A stretch of 8,154 nt of DNA from Acidobacteriota bacterium (GTDB lineage: Bacteria > Acidobacteriota > Terriglobia > Terriglobales > Acidobacteriaceae). The stretch lies in the NCBI GenBank assembly GCA_021809235.1, contig JAKBAG010000141.1, forward strand, positions 1-8,154, written 5' to 3'. Below, piece by piece: positions 1 through 6,990 of this stretch (position 1 is its first letter; every line of letters begins with the position of its first letter). The position numbers were made by a program, and so were the translations under genes. The notes under the pieces are model-generated. The model did not search any database and was not told the DNA's origin. It worked only from the letters and a program-made list of their open reading frames with translations.

Positions 1-185
1 GCCTTGCGACCGTCGATGAAAACAACCGGGACCTCTTCGTTGAAGCGCTGCTGGAGCATGGGATCCGTGTCGATGTCGATGATCTGCCACCGGAAAGCAG
101 CAGAGGATTCCAGTTGCTGGAGTGTGTGCTTGACGACATCACAGAGATGGCAGCCCTGGCGCGTGTAGAGGATGACTTCGTGCAT
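1..185 (-). CDS. Glutaredoxin-like thiol-disulfide protein, C-terminal part missing
   Basis: This is a small thioredoxin-fold protein of the glutaredoxin-like (DUF836-type) family. Sixty-one codons are visible before the window edge; such proteins are usually about 75-90 residues, so roughly the last quarter is missing. The sequence opens with beta-strand residues EVILYT, followed directly by the redox motif C-H-L-C at residues 12-15, at the expected start of helix 1. Near residue 50 the segment EEVPVVFIDG carries the cis-proline-type Val-Pro that packs against the active site in this fold, followed by the usual Phe-Ile-Asp-Gly hairpin. The likely role is cytoplasmic reduction or shuttling of disulfides; the partner is unknown. 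The ATG at 185 has no clear Shine-Dalgarno sequence, but it puts strand 1 at the N-terminus, as is normal for the family. It lies 80 bp downstream of the BON-protein gene on the same strand, with a hairpin between them, so it may be co-transcribed. Confidence 0.8.
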   Translation of the reverse strand, partial: MHEVILYTRQGCHLCDVVKHTLQQLESSAAFRWQIIDIDTDPMLQQRFNEEVPVVFIDGRK

Positions 186-222
186 GGAAAAATTGTACGG
201 GATGCTGCAGTCCCATGAATCC

Positions 223-255
223 TTCAGCGGCAGGCTGGTCTTGCCTGCCGCTGAA
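223..255 (-). terminator. Perfect 13-bp hairpin between the BON-protein gene and the glutaredoxin-like gene
   Basis: Bases 223-235 pair perfectly with 243-255 around a 7-base loop. The G+C-rich hairpin starts 10 bases after the stop codon of the BON-protein gene. Neither strand has a T run after the stem, so it is not a canonical intrinsic terminator. It could be a weak or factor-assisted terminator, an mRNA 3'-end stabiliser, or an intercistronic structure damping expression of the downstream thiol protein. The structure is seen; the function is inference. Confidence 0.45.
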
Positions 256-265
256 CGGCGAAGGA

Positions 266-1552
266 CTACCAGCCAGTACCGAAGTAGATACCGGGAGCGG
301 GTGCAAAATAGCCGGGATAGTAGCCAGGATAGTAGCCGCTATAGAAGCCGTAGGGGTAAATAGCCGGGGCCGGTGGCGGGTACATCTCGCGGCGACGGAG
401 CATGGGCCCACCAACGCCGGGTGCTGCCGAAGCCAGCCGCTGCGCCTCCTGCCGACTGACAGGAGTGACGGTAAGCGGCATGGAGAGATGGAAGGTCATT
501 CGAGACTCTGAAGGGATCCAGACCTGGGGACCACGAGAGACAGCCGAAGCTGCGGTGCCGCCCAGGCCACCAGCTGTTCCGCCAATGAGCGCACCAGTAC
601 CACCACCGAAGGCTCCTCCGACAACCGCACCCAACAAGGCACCCCCAAATGCGCTGGCAGCAGTGTGACCACCTTTGCCAGGACTGCGGACCTTAAAGAA
701 ATTGGCATCAATAGGGAACGTGTTGCCCTCAAGCTGGACCGAGTCAAGGCGAAGGGCAAGCTCAGCATGGCCTGTTAGGCTTCCGGACTGGCGAACGTCT
801 GTGACCTCGCCGTGGATGGTAGCACCGCGGGGAATCGCGAGCACGCCACCGGCGTAAACATCCCGCGCAGCGACAAAATCAACCGACGCGCCGGGCTGCG
901 CCATTTCACTGGAGAGCGACTGCGTGGTGCGGACGACGAGAGCGGTTCCCTGTGGAATCGTGACTGGGTTACGCGCGGGCTCCGGACCGGCAGGATACTG
1001 CGGCTGGTAGGACTGCTGGCCACCCTGCTGCTGGGAGCCTTGGGCGTAGCTGGACCGAGCGGACGGCGGCGCGTACTGGCCGCTATCGGTCTGGCCGGGC
1101 TGATTCTGGCCAGCTTGGTTCTGATATGTCTGGTACTGGCCGGGTTGCTGGTCTGTGGTCGGTGGAAGTCCAGCTGACTCTTCCTGCGGATTGGTGGTAT
1201 CGGGAGCAGATGCCACCGGTGCTGCTCCGCCTGCCTGCTGCGGGTTACCGACAGTCAGATTGTTGACAACCTTGGAGACACCGGAAACCTGAGCGGCAAG
1301 CGAGGCAGCTAACTCCCGGTTGGCTTGGTTGGATGAGGTACCGGAGAGCGTGACAACGCCCTGCACGGTGGTAGCTGTGATCCAGTCAGGCTTGAGCTGC
1401 GCGGCTGCGTCCAGCGCGTGGACAACGTTCATCTCAATCTGGCCATCCGGAATAACGGACGCCGCCTGCGCATGAGCCGTTGGCGCAACCGCCAGCAGGC
1501 ACAGCACCGCTACGACAAGGGCAACACGAGTAAAGCGATCCAGCAAACGCAT
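266..1552 (-). CDS. Secreted BON-domain protein with Gln/Pro-rich linker, glycine zipper and Tyr-Pro-Gly tail
   Basis: This is a 428-residue exported protein of unknown function. Residues 1-28 form a signal peptide: Arg-containing N-region, hydrophobic core ALVVAVLCLLAV, and an AHA cleavage site before Gln. No lipobox is evident. Residues about 36-102 match a BON domain (alternating helix/strand, with GVVTLSG and a final VSKVVNNLTV), a module usually associated with membranes or phospholipid. Residues 105-195 are a low-complexity linker rich in Gln, Pro, Ser and Gly. Residues about 196-290 look like a beta-rich domain with IPQGTALVVRTTQSL and LAIPRGATIHGEV, loosely recalling TrbI/VirB10-type beta modules. 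Residues 299-338 form a glycine zipper of GG and GA steps able to enter a membrane or self-associate. The tail 391-428 is almost only Tyr, Pro, Gly, Ala and Phe, with PGYYPGY repeats. A GAGG lies 7 bases before the ATG. An envelope role is likely, but nothing shows what it binds. Confidence 0.85.
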   Translation of the reverse strand: MRLLDRFTRVALVVAVLCLLAVAPTAHAQAASVIPDGQIEMNVVHALDAAAQLKPDWITATTVQGVVTLSGTSSNQANRELAASLAAQVSGVSKVVNNLTVGNPQQAGGAAPVASAPDTTNPQEESAGLPPTTDQQPGQYQTYQNQAGQNQPGQTDSGQYAPPSARSSYAQGSQQQGGQQSYQPQYPAGPEPARNPVTIPQGTALVVRTTQSLSSEMAQPGASVDFVAARDVYAGGVLAIPRGATIHGEVTDVRQSGSLTGHAELALRLDSVQLEGNTFPIDANFFKVRSPGKGGHTAASAFGGALLGAVVGGAFGGGTGALIGGTAGGLGGTAASAVSRGPQVWIPSESRMTFHLSMPLTVTPVSRQEAQRLASAAPGVGGPMLRRREMYPPPAPAIYPYGFYSGYYPGYYPGYFAPAPGIYFGTGW

Positions 1553-1563
1553 GAGGAAACCTC
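1553..1563 (-). promoter_or_regulatory. Ribosome binding site of the BON-protein gene inside a tiny hairpin
   Basis: On the minus strand the bases just before the ATG read GAGGTTTCCTC. GAGG is the only Shine-Dalgarno candidate, at normal spacing, and it can pair with CCTC three bases later. Four base pairs is weak, so any effect on translation is speculative. Confidence 0.3.
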
Positions 1564-1670
1564 ACTATGAAGGCGATCGAAAGTAGCGCCCCAATCGGGA
1601 CGGAAGCGCCACTTCCCTGCTCAATGGATTAGACACCAATCTGCGCCTAAGGTTGCAGTATGGCATGCAG

Positions 1671-1699
1671 CAGCAACATTCGGCCCCTTTCTGTTGCTG
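1671..1699. repeat. 8-bp inverted repeat in the gap upstream of the BON-protein gene
   Basis: CAGCAACA at 1671-1678 is matched by TGTTGCTG at 1692-1699, with 13 bases between. It lies in the 265-bp gap between the gltB stop and the BON-protein start, between the gltB terminator and the region where the BON-protein promoter should be. It could be a protein-binding dyad or chance. I see no convincing -35/-10 pair in this gap. Confidence 0.25.
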
Positions 1700-1741
1700 A
1701 CGCGGGTGTTTGTGGCATTGCCTATGATCGTGCGGAGTGTG

Positions 1742-1781
1742 GAAAAAATGAATAGGCCACAGCCGGGAGGTGGCTGTGGCC
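1742..1781 (-). terminator. Rho-independent terminator of gltB
   Basis: Reading along the minus strand, a perfect 10-bp G+C-rich stem (1772-1781 with 1755-1764) closes a 7-base loop and is followed by TATTCATTTTTT, which contains six consecutive T (1743-1748). It begins 36 bases after the gltB stop codon. Stem, loop size and U-tract fit an intrinsic terminator in the gltB direction, so the BON-protein gene beyond it is probably a separate transcription unit. On the plus strand the stem is not followed by a T run. Confidence 0.85.
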
Positions 1782-1817
1782 CTTGGGATGAACAGGTAGG
1801 AGGCGCGGGGGCGCGAC

Positions 1818-4800
1818 TCAGGATTTGGGGGTGACGCGGATCAGATTGGGGGCGAGTTCTTGCCAACGGTTGAGGAGGACCTTGCCGCAGGCGCTGTCGG
1901 TTTTGGCGACGTGAAGCTGGACAAGTTCGCGGATGGAACGCTGGGCGGCGAAATCGAGGTCGAGATAGCGCTCAGCGATGAGGAATTCGGGGTGGTACAT
2001 GCCCTTCTCGATGAATGCGGCCTTGTCATCGTAGATCCAGGCTAGGCCACCGGTCATACCGGCGCCGAAGTTAATGCCGGTGTCGCCGAGGATGACGGCG
2101 AGTCCGCCGGTCATGTACTCGCAGCCATGGTCACCACAGCCCTCAACAATCGCCAGAGCGCCGGAGTTGCGAACGGCGAAGCGCTCGCCGGCACGGCCTG
2201 CGGCAAAAAGCGAGCCTGAGGTGGCGCCGTAGAGTGCAACATTGCCGAGGATAACGTGGCGGGTGCTTTCGCGAGCGGCGCGACCTTCGGGTCGGAGGAT
2301 AAGTTCGCCACCACTCAGCCCCTTGCCGACAAAGTCGTTGGCAAGGCCGTCATTGCGTAGGGTCATGCCAGAGACGGCAAAGGCTCCAAAGGACTGGCCA
2401 ACGACGCCGCGTGTGGAGAAGGTAAGGGTCGAGCCTGTGATGGAGGGATTGCCAGTACGGAGCTGAGCGAGCTGGCCGGCCAGGCGAGCACCGAGGGCAC
2501 GATCCTCGTTGGTCACAGGCGTGGAAAGGGTATAAGGCTGGCCGGAGCGGAAAGCTGTGATAGCCGGCTGGACCCAGGCATCATCGAGTGCGGGACGCTC
2601 CTCAGGCCGGTCGTTGCGTGTGCCCATCCAACGGACGTCGGCACCGGTTTCTGCGGCGATGCGGGCGGCGGCAAGGATGGGCGACAGATCGAGTGAGCCG
2701 TCATAACGGACCTGCTCCAGGAGGTCGGTACGACCGGTGGCGGCAGCAAGGGAGGGCAGACCAAGAGTAGCCAGCAACTGGCGCAACTCGGTGGCCAGCT
2801 CCTCGCAGAAGCGAACGATGTGCTCAGGCTTGCCGCGGAATTTGGCGCGAAGTTCAGGCCGCTGGGTGGCAATCCCGGTGGGGCAGGTGTTGAGGTGGCA
2901 CTGGCGGGCCATGTCGCAGCCGAGCGCAACGAGGACCGCGGTTCCGAAGGCAAACTCATCGGCACCGAGCAGGGCGGCGATGAGGATGTCCCGGGCGGAG
3001 CGCAGACCGCCATCGGTGCGCAGACGGACACGACCACGAAGTCCGTTGTGAATCAGTACCTGCTGTGCCTCGGCAAGACCAAGCTCCCAGGGGTCGCCGG
3101 CATGCTTGATGCTGGACAGCGGCGAGGCTCCGGTGCCGCCGGAGTGGCCAGCGATGACGATGTAGTCAGCGTAGGCCTTGGCAACACCTGCTGCGATAGT
3201 GCCGACTCCGCATTCAGAGACGAGCTTAACGCCGACTGCTGCAGCGGGATTGACGCGCTTTAGGTCGTAGATAAGCTGCGCGAGATCCTCGATGGAGTAG
3301 ATGTCATGATGCGGCGGTGGCGAGATGAGCTGCATACCGGGCTGGGCATGGCGCAGACGCGCAATAAGCTCGGTGACCTTGTGGCCGGGTAGCTGCCCGC
3401 CTTCGCCGGGCTTGGCTCCCTGGGCAATCTTGATCTCGATCTCCTCGGCGTGGATGAGGTACTCGGCCGTGACACCAAAGCGGCCGCTGGCCACCTGCTT
3501 GATCTTGTTGTTCAGTAGCGAAGGAGCGCCATCGATCGGGGCGTAGACGGCTGGATCTTCGCCGCCTTCGCCGGTGTTGGAGCGGGCACCGATGAGATTC
3601 ATGCCCTGGGTGATGGTCTGGTGGGCTTCCGGCGAAAGCGAACCAAAGCTCATCGCCGAGGCAATAAAGGTATGCACAATGCTGCCGGTGGATTCAACGG
3701 CATCAAGGGCAAGCTCAGGACCAGCAGGACGAATCTCCAGCAGGTCGCGGAGGTTAGCCGGCTGGGCTTCACGGGCCTGCTCGGTGAAGGCCGACCAAGG
3801 CGCAAGAGCGAGCGCCGCTCCCTGACGAGTGGAGCCGATGGATGCTTGCAGAGCTCGTACTGTCTGCGGCTGCCAGGCGTGGGACTCGGCCTCGTCGGCC
3901 TTTCGGAAGCGAATCTGGCCGTAGTCAGGCAGGTCGCGCGTGGCGATAGGAGCGCGAGCGATGGAAGCGACAAGCGTTTCGGGTGTGGCGTCGGCTGCCG
4001 AGTCATCGTGAGCCGGAGCAGACGGGGAGTCCTGCAGCCAACTGCTCCGGATGAATCGCTCCAACTGCGCGTAACCGATGCCGCCAAGCGGGGATGGCGC
4101 TCCGGAGAAGCACTTGTGGGCAACCTCATCGGCAAGACCGATGAGATCAAACAGATGCGCCCCGCGGTAGCTGTCCACAACGCTGATGCCCATCTTCGAC
4201 ATGACCTTGGCCAGGCCAAGCTCAAAAGCGTGGAGGAGATTCTGCTCGCCTAGCCCGGGCTGGACAGCATTGGCTGTCTCAATGGCGAGCCAGGGACAGA
4301 TGGCTCCTGCACCCATGCCAAGCAGGACGGCGAGGTGGTGAATCTCGCGGCAATCGCCGGATTCCACGGCAAGACCAACCTCGGTGCGGATCCCCTCCTG
4401 AATGAGGCGGCGATGCACCGCCCCGACGGCCATGGCCATGGGAATGGGTAGCAGGGCCGAGGATGCGGCGCGGTCAGTAAGCAAAAGGATCTTGGCGCCC
4501 TGGGCTACCTGCTCGACAGCGGAGCGGGCAAGCTGATCGAGGCCGGATTCGAGCGAGTCCTCTGCGGAGAACAGGCAGTCGAGAATCTCTACTGGCAGTT
4601 CGGCGGCATGGGGGTATTGGCGCTGCCGCAGGCGCTCCATCTGGGCCAGGGTGAGCAGCGGCGTAGACAACGAAAGGCCGGGCAGTGGCTCACGCCGTTC
4701 CAGGATGTGCGGCCAGGGTCCCAGACGAGTGTGCATCTGAAGAACGACGGCCTCGCGCAGCGGATCGATAGGAGGATTCGTGACCTGGGCGAAGCGCTGG

Positions 4801-6293
4801 CGAAAGAAGCTGTACAACGAGCGTGGAGACCGCGCCAGCGGCGCGATGGGCGTATCATCGCCCATGGACCAGATGGCATCCTTTCCCTCGGCAGCCATCG
4901 GCGTCAGGATCATGCGCACGTCCTCACGGCTATACCCAAAGCAGTGCTGAAGGCGGTTGAGCTCGGCAGGATCAAGGGCAGCGAGTGGCGAGACCGGCTC
5001 CACAGGTAGCGGCGTATCGCGCTGCACAATGTCCTGATAATTTCCGGCAGCATCAAAGCGGACCAGCAGTTCTTCATTTTCCAGGAACTCGTGCGTCTCG
5101 AGATCGGCGAGGATCATTTGCCCGGGACCCAGACGGCCAGAGTGGATGACGCGCTCCGGATCCATATCAATCAGCCCGGCCTCGGAACCGGCATATACCA
5201 AACCGTCCTCGGAGAGCGAAAAACGACAGGGGCGCAAGCCGTTGCGGTCGAGGATGGCTCCTACCTGACGACCATCCGAAAAGGCCAGTGCAGCCGGACC
5301 ATCCCAGGGCTCAATACAGTCGCCGCTGTATTGCAGAAAAGAGGATCGGTTGCCGTGGTTGGCCGGGGGAACGAGCATGCGCACGGCTTCGGCTACGGAG
5401 CGGCCATTCTGCGAAAGCAACTCAGCAACCTCATCGAGCGAGGTGGAGTCTGAACCGCCGGAGCTGAGGATGGGATAGAGATCAAGCGGCATAGTGGCAG
5501 CGCGAGCCTCCATGCGGGAACGATTGCCCCAGATGGTATTGATCTCACCGTTATGGGCAAGGGTACGGAAGGGCTGCGCGCGATCCCAGGAAGGCAGAAC
5601 GTTGGTGGCGTAGCGCTGGTGAAAGATGGCAAAAGGAGTGGCGAAGGCCGGGTTGGCAAGGTCGGGATAGAAATCAGCAAGCAGGCGTCCGGCGCAGAGC
5701 GCCTTATAGATGAGCGTGGAGGCCGAAGAGCTGACGATGTATCCGGATGCCTGTGAACGCTCGAACTGCTTGCGTGCCAGGTAGAGGCGGCGGTCAAGAT
5801 CGGCAGCCTCCTCCGCGGTGACCAGCACCTGCCAGATTCCGGGCATGGAAGATGCGGCGATGCTGCCAAGCACCTGCGTACGGATGGGCACGGCACGCCA
5901 GGCAAGCACGGTGAGCCGCTGGGCGGCGAGAGCCTGCTCAATCTGTACGCGCGATGTGGCGTCCGGCTCCGGCAGAAAGGCAACAAGGACGCCGAGCGGT
6001 TGGTGTGGCTCAAGCGTAAGCCCCTCAGATGCAAGCAGAAACTCGCGCGGTATGGCGGTCATAATACCAACGCCATCACTGGATTTCCCATCGGCTGCAA
6101 CGGCACCGCGGTGCTCCAACCGGGACAACGCCGTAAGTGCATGCTGCAGGATGGCATGATCCGGTTCGCCGGACAGATGCGCGATGAAGCCGACACCGCA
6201 GGAGTCGGAGTCGTAACGCGGGTCGACCAACGTAGGGTAGGGATAAAGGGCAGGAGAGCTATGCGTATTGGAAGATGCCGTGCGCCAGTCCAT
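1818..6293 (-). CDS. gltB: Glutamate synthase, large (alpha) subunit
   Basis: The enzyme moves the amide nitrogen of glutamine onto 2-oxoglutarate, giving two glutamates; it is the second step of the GS-GOGAT route in the cytoplasm. From the ATG at 6293 the protein has 1491 residues, usual for bacterial GltB. Order of domains: a short propeptide with Cys32 (DSDSCGVGF), the N-terminal nucleophile of a class II glutamine amidotransferase once cleaved; amidotransferase to about 400, with HQRYATN, AHNGEINT and GGSDSTSLDE; central domain about 445-725; FMN-binding synthase domain about 770-1145, with SFGSLSPEAH, SNTGEGGEDP and HSGGTGASP; 3Fe-4S ligands Cys1126, Cys1132 and Cys1137 (spacing C-x5-C-x4-C, ending CHLNTCPTG); and a C-terminal GXGXG domain about 1235-1450. 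The roughly 27-residue ferredoxin loop of plant/cyanobacterial enzymes is missing, pointing to the NAD(P)H type needing GltD. No gltD adjoins. The frame is open upstream to a TTG at 6410; 6293 is preferred because it gives a 31-residue propeptide. Confidence 0.95.
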   Translation of the reverse strand: MDWRTASSNTHSSPALYPYPTLVDPRYDSDSCGVGFIAHLSGEPDHAILQHALTALSRLEHRGAVAADGKSSDGVGIMTAIPREFLLASEGLTLEPHQPLGVLVAFLPEPDATSRVQIEQALAAQRLTVLAWRAVPIRTQVLGSIAASSMPGIWQVLVTAEEAADLDRRLYLARKQFERSQASGYIVSSSASTLIYKALCAGRLLADFYPDLANPAFATPFAIFHQRYATNVLPSWDRAQPFRTLAHNGEINTIWGNRSRMEARAATMPLDLYPILSSGGSDSTSLDEVAELLSQNGRSVAEAVRMLVPPANHGNRSSFLQYSGDCIEPWDGPAALAFSDGRQVGAILDRNGLRPCRFSLSEDGLVYAGSEAGLIDMDPERVIHSGRLGPGQMILADLETHEFLENEELLVRFDAAGNYQDIVQRDTPLPVEPVSPLAALDPAELNRLQHCFGYSREDVRMILTPMAAEGKDAIWSMGDDTPIAPLARSPRSLYSFFRQRFAQVTNPPIDPLREAVVLQMHTRLGPWPHILERREPLPGLSLSTPLLTLAQMERLRQRQYPHAAELPVEILDCLFSAEDSLESGLDQLARSAVEQVAQGAKILLLTDRAASSALLPIPMAMAVGAVHRRLIQEGIRTEVGLAVESGDCREIHHLAVLLGMGAGAICPWLAIETANAVQPGLGEQNLLHAFELGLAKVMSKMGISVVDSYRGAHLFDLIGLADEVAHKCFSGAPSPLGGIGYAQLERFIRSSWLQDSPSAPAHDDSAADATPETLVASIARAPIATRDLPDYGQIRFRKADEAESHAWQPQTVRALQASIGSTRQGAALALAPWSAFTEQAREAQPANLRDLLEIRPAGPELALDAVESTGSIVHTFIASAMSFGSLSPEAHQTITQGMNLIGARSNTGEGGEDPAVYAPIDGAPSLLNNKIKQVASGRFGVTAEYLIHAEEIEIKIAQGAKPGEGGQLPGHKVTELIARLRHAQPGMQLISPPPHHDIYSIEDLAQLIYDLKRVNPAAAVGVKLVSECGVGTIAAGVAKAYADYIVIAGHSGGTGASPLSSIKHAGDPWELGLAEAQQVLIHNGLRGRVRLRTDGGLRSARDILIAALLGADEFAFGTAVLVALGCDMARQCHLNTCPTGIATQRPELRAKFRGKPEHIVRFCEELATELRQLLATLGLPSLAAATGRTDLLEQVRYDGSLDLSPILAAARIAAETGADVRWMGTRNDRPEERPALDDAWVQPAITAFRSGQPYTLSTPVTNEDRALGARLAGQLAQLRTGNPSITGSTLTFSTRGVVGQSFGAFAVSGMTLRNDGLANDFVGKGLSGGELILRPEGRAARESTRHVILGNVALYGATSGSLFAAGRAGERFAVRNSGALAIVEGCGDHGCEYMTGGLAVILGDTGINFGAGMTGGLAWIYDDKAAFIEKGMYHPEFLIAERYLDLDFAAQRSIRELVQLHVAKTDSACGKVLLNRWQELAPNLIRVTPKS

Positions 6294-6352
6294 AAATGAT
6301 GGTACGACCTTTTCTCTACAAAATTCCAGCCATGCGCAAGGAAACAGATAGA

Positions 6353-6399
6353 CCTCCGGTACATGCCGCCTTGGAAGAAAAGGCGGACACTCGCGGAGG
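6353..6399 (-). promoter_or_regulatory. Two-tier hairpin in the gltB leader
   Basis: If gltB is transcribed from the promoter near 6449-6477, its mRNA has a leader of about 150 bases. In it, 6366-6372 pairs with 6380-6386 (7 bp, 7-base loop) and 6353-6358 pairs with 6394-6399 (6 bp), separated by a symmetrical 7+7 internal loop. The outer stem contains GGAGG on the minus strand, the best Shine-Dalgarno-like sequence in the leader, so it would be masked. A five-codon reading frame (ATG at 6333, TAG ending at 6316) follows. The structure is read from complementarity; a regulatory role is a guess. Confidence 0.35.
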
Positions 6400-6440
6400 G
6401 AATGAAACAAGAACTAACAAGCAATGATCATGCGCAACGC

Positions 6441-6458
6441 TTTGCATATTTATACAAA
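6441..6458. promoter_or_regulatory. ARG box 1 (ArgR operator half-site pair)
   Basis: TTTGCATATTTATACAAA matches the E. coli ARG box consensus wnTGAATwwwwATTCAnw at 16 of 18 positions, by hand comparison. It is an imperfect palindrome in an A+T-rich island, against a G+C-rich background. It lies 77 bp upstream of argR and 2 bp from a second box, the paired arrangement bound by an ArgR hexamer at arginine operators. Confidence 0.75.
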
Positions 6459-6470
6459 GATGCGTATATT
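6442..6470 (+). promoter_or_regulatory. Predicted promoter for argR-argC-argB
   Basis: TTGCAT (6442-6447) and TATATT (6465-6470) are separated by exactly 17 bp, fitting a housekeeping sigma factor promoter with a strong -10 and a modest -35. Transcription would begin near 6477, leaving a leader of about 58 bases before argR. Both hexamers fall inside the ARG boxes, so bound ArgR would block polymerase. The elements are read by eye and no start site is mapped. Confidence 0.55.
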
Positions 6471-6477
6471 TATGCAA
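6449..6477 (-). promoter_or_regulatory. Predicted promoter for gltB
   Basis: On the minus strand TTGCAT (6472-6477) and TATAAA (6449-6454) are separated by 17 bp. This promoter overlaps the argR promoter almost base for base in the opposite direction, so the two polymerases could not bind together, and both lie under the ARG boxes. Transcription would start near 6442, giving a gltB leader of about 150 bases to the ATG at 6293. Confidence 0.5.
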
Positions 6478-6478
6478 G
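6461..6478. promoter_or_regulatory. ARG box 2 (ArgR operator, weaker)
   Basis: TGCGTATATTTATGCAAG matches the same ARG box consensus at 14 of 18 positions. It repeats box 1 at a 20-bp period (12 of 15 bases identical between 6444-6458 and 6464-6478), so both boxes face the same side of the helix. A 2-bp gap between 18-bp boxes is the spacing I recall for the E. coli argR operator; most other E. coli pairs use 3 bp. Confidence 0.68.
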
Positions 6479-6534
6479 TGCAGTGACAGAAACGCTTGCG
6501 TTGCACAATACATACTAGCGAATAACAGGCGAAA

Positions 6535-6990
6535 ATGAAGCTGGATCGACACAATGCCATCCGGGAGTTGGTGAGCAGCACGGCCATCCTGAGCCAGGAC
6601 GAACTGCGCCGGAAGTTGCGGCGTCGTGGCTTTGTGGTGACACAGGCGACACTATCCCGGGACATGCATGAACTGCATGTGATGAAGGGTCCGGAAGGCT
6701 ATACGTTTGCCAATGGCAATGGAGCCTCGCCAGTGGTGCTCGATGATCGCCCGCCGAGCGTGGAGGAAGTGCTGGACAGCTTTGGTCTGCGCTGCGAACA
6801 GGCCATGAACCAGGTGGTAATCCGGACGGTCATGGGCGGCGCGCAGCCAGTAGCCGCGTCGCTGGACTACGAGGACTGGGCCGAGATAGTGGGAACGATT
6901 GCCGGCGATGACACGGTGCTGCTGATTTGCCCAACGCCGCAACTAGCGGGAGAAGTAACGAAGCGGCTAAAGAGGATGCTGGAAGGATGA
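6535..6990 (+). CDS. argR: Arginine repressor ArgR
   Basis: ArgR is the hexameric, arginine-responsive regulator of arginine biosynthesis, binding ARG boxes when L-arginine is plentiful. The 151-residue length is typical (E. coli 156). Residues 1-62 form the winged helix-turn-helix, with recognition helix VTQATLSRDMHEL (35-47) containing the Ser-Arg pair (41-42) seen in DNA contacts of the family. Residues 63-75 are a linker. Residues 76-151 form the oligomerisation and effector domain, with the signature GTIAGDDT at 120-127; Asp125 and Asp126 correspond to the E. coli Asp pair that binds arginine. The ATG at 6535 is preceded by AGG five bases upstream. It heads the operon and its stop overlaps the argC start, so repressor and pathway enzymes should be co-expressed and autoregulated through the two ARG boxes upstream. 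Family assignment is very secure. Confidence 0.95.
   Translation: MKLDRHNAIRELVSSTAILSQDELRRKLRRRGFVVTQATLSRDMHELHVMKGPEGYTFANGNGASPVVLDDRPPSVEEVLDSFGLRCEQAMNQVVIRTVMGGAQPVAASLDYEDWAEIVGTIAGDDTVLLICPTPQLAGEVTKRLKRMLEG

Noticed and set aside
290..350. Short DNA repeats of the tagcc(g/a)ggatag type, considered as a tandem repeat or CRISPR-like array
   Set aside because: They encode the PGYYPGY repeats of the BON protein tail; unit length and in-frame position explain them fully.
1621..1866. 81-codon frame on the minus strand in the gap after gltB
   Set aside because: It runs through the gltB stop and the terminator hairpin, has Pro/Arg/Thr-rich composition without motifs, and lacks a ribosome site.
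3621..4253. Open frame of about 210 codons on the plus strand inside gltB, and similar long antisense or shifted frames (for example 3650-4225 and 5393-6034 on the minus strand)
   Set aside because: They are in G+C-rich coding sequence where shadow frames stay open, their translations are Arg/Ser/Pro-rich with no recognisable motif, and GltB covers the region without a break.
6294..6410. Extension of GltB to a TTG at 6410
   Set aside because: It would make the propeptide 70 residues instead of 31, has no Shine-Dalgarno sequence, and the added residues look unlike GltB propeptides. Not fully excluded.
6927..6986. Extension of ArgC by 20 residues to a TTG start
   Set aside because: It has no ribosome site, would overlap argR by 64 bases, and adds residues before the N-terminal Rossmann strand; the ATG at 6987 with the ATGA junction is the normal arrangement.
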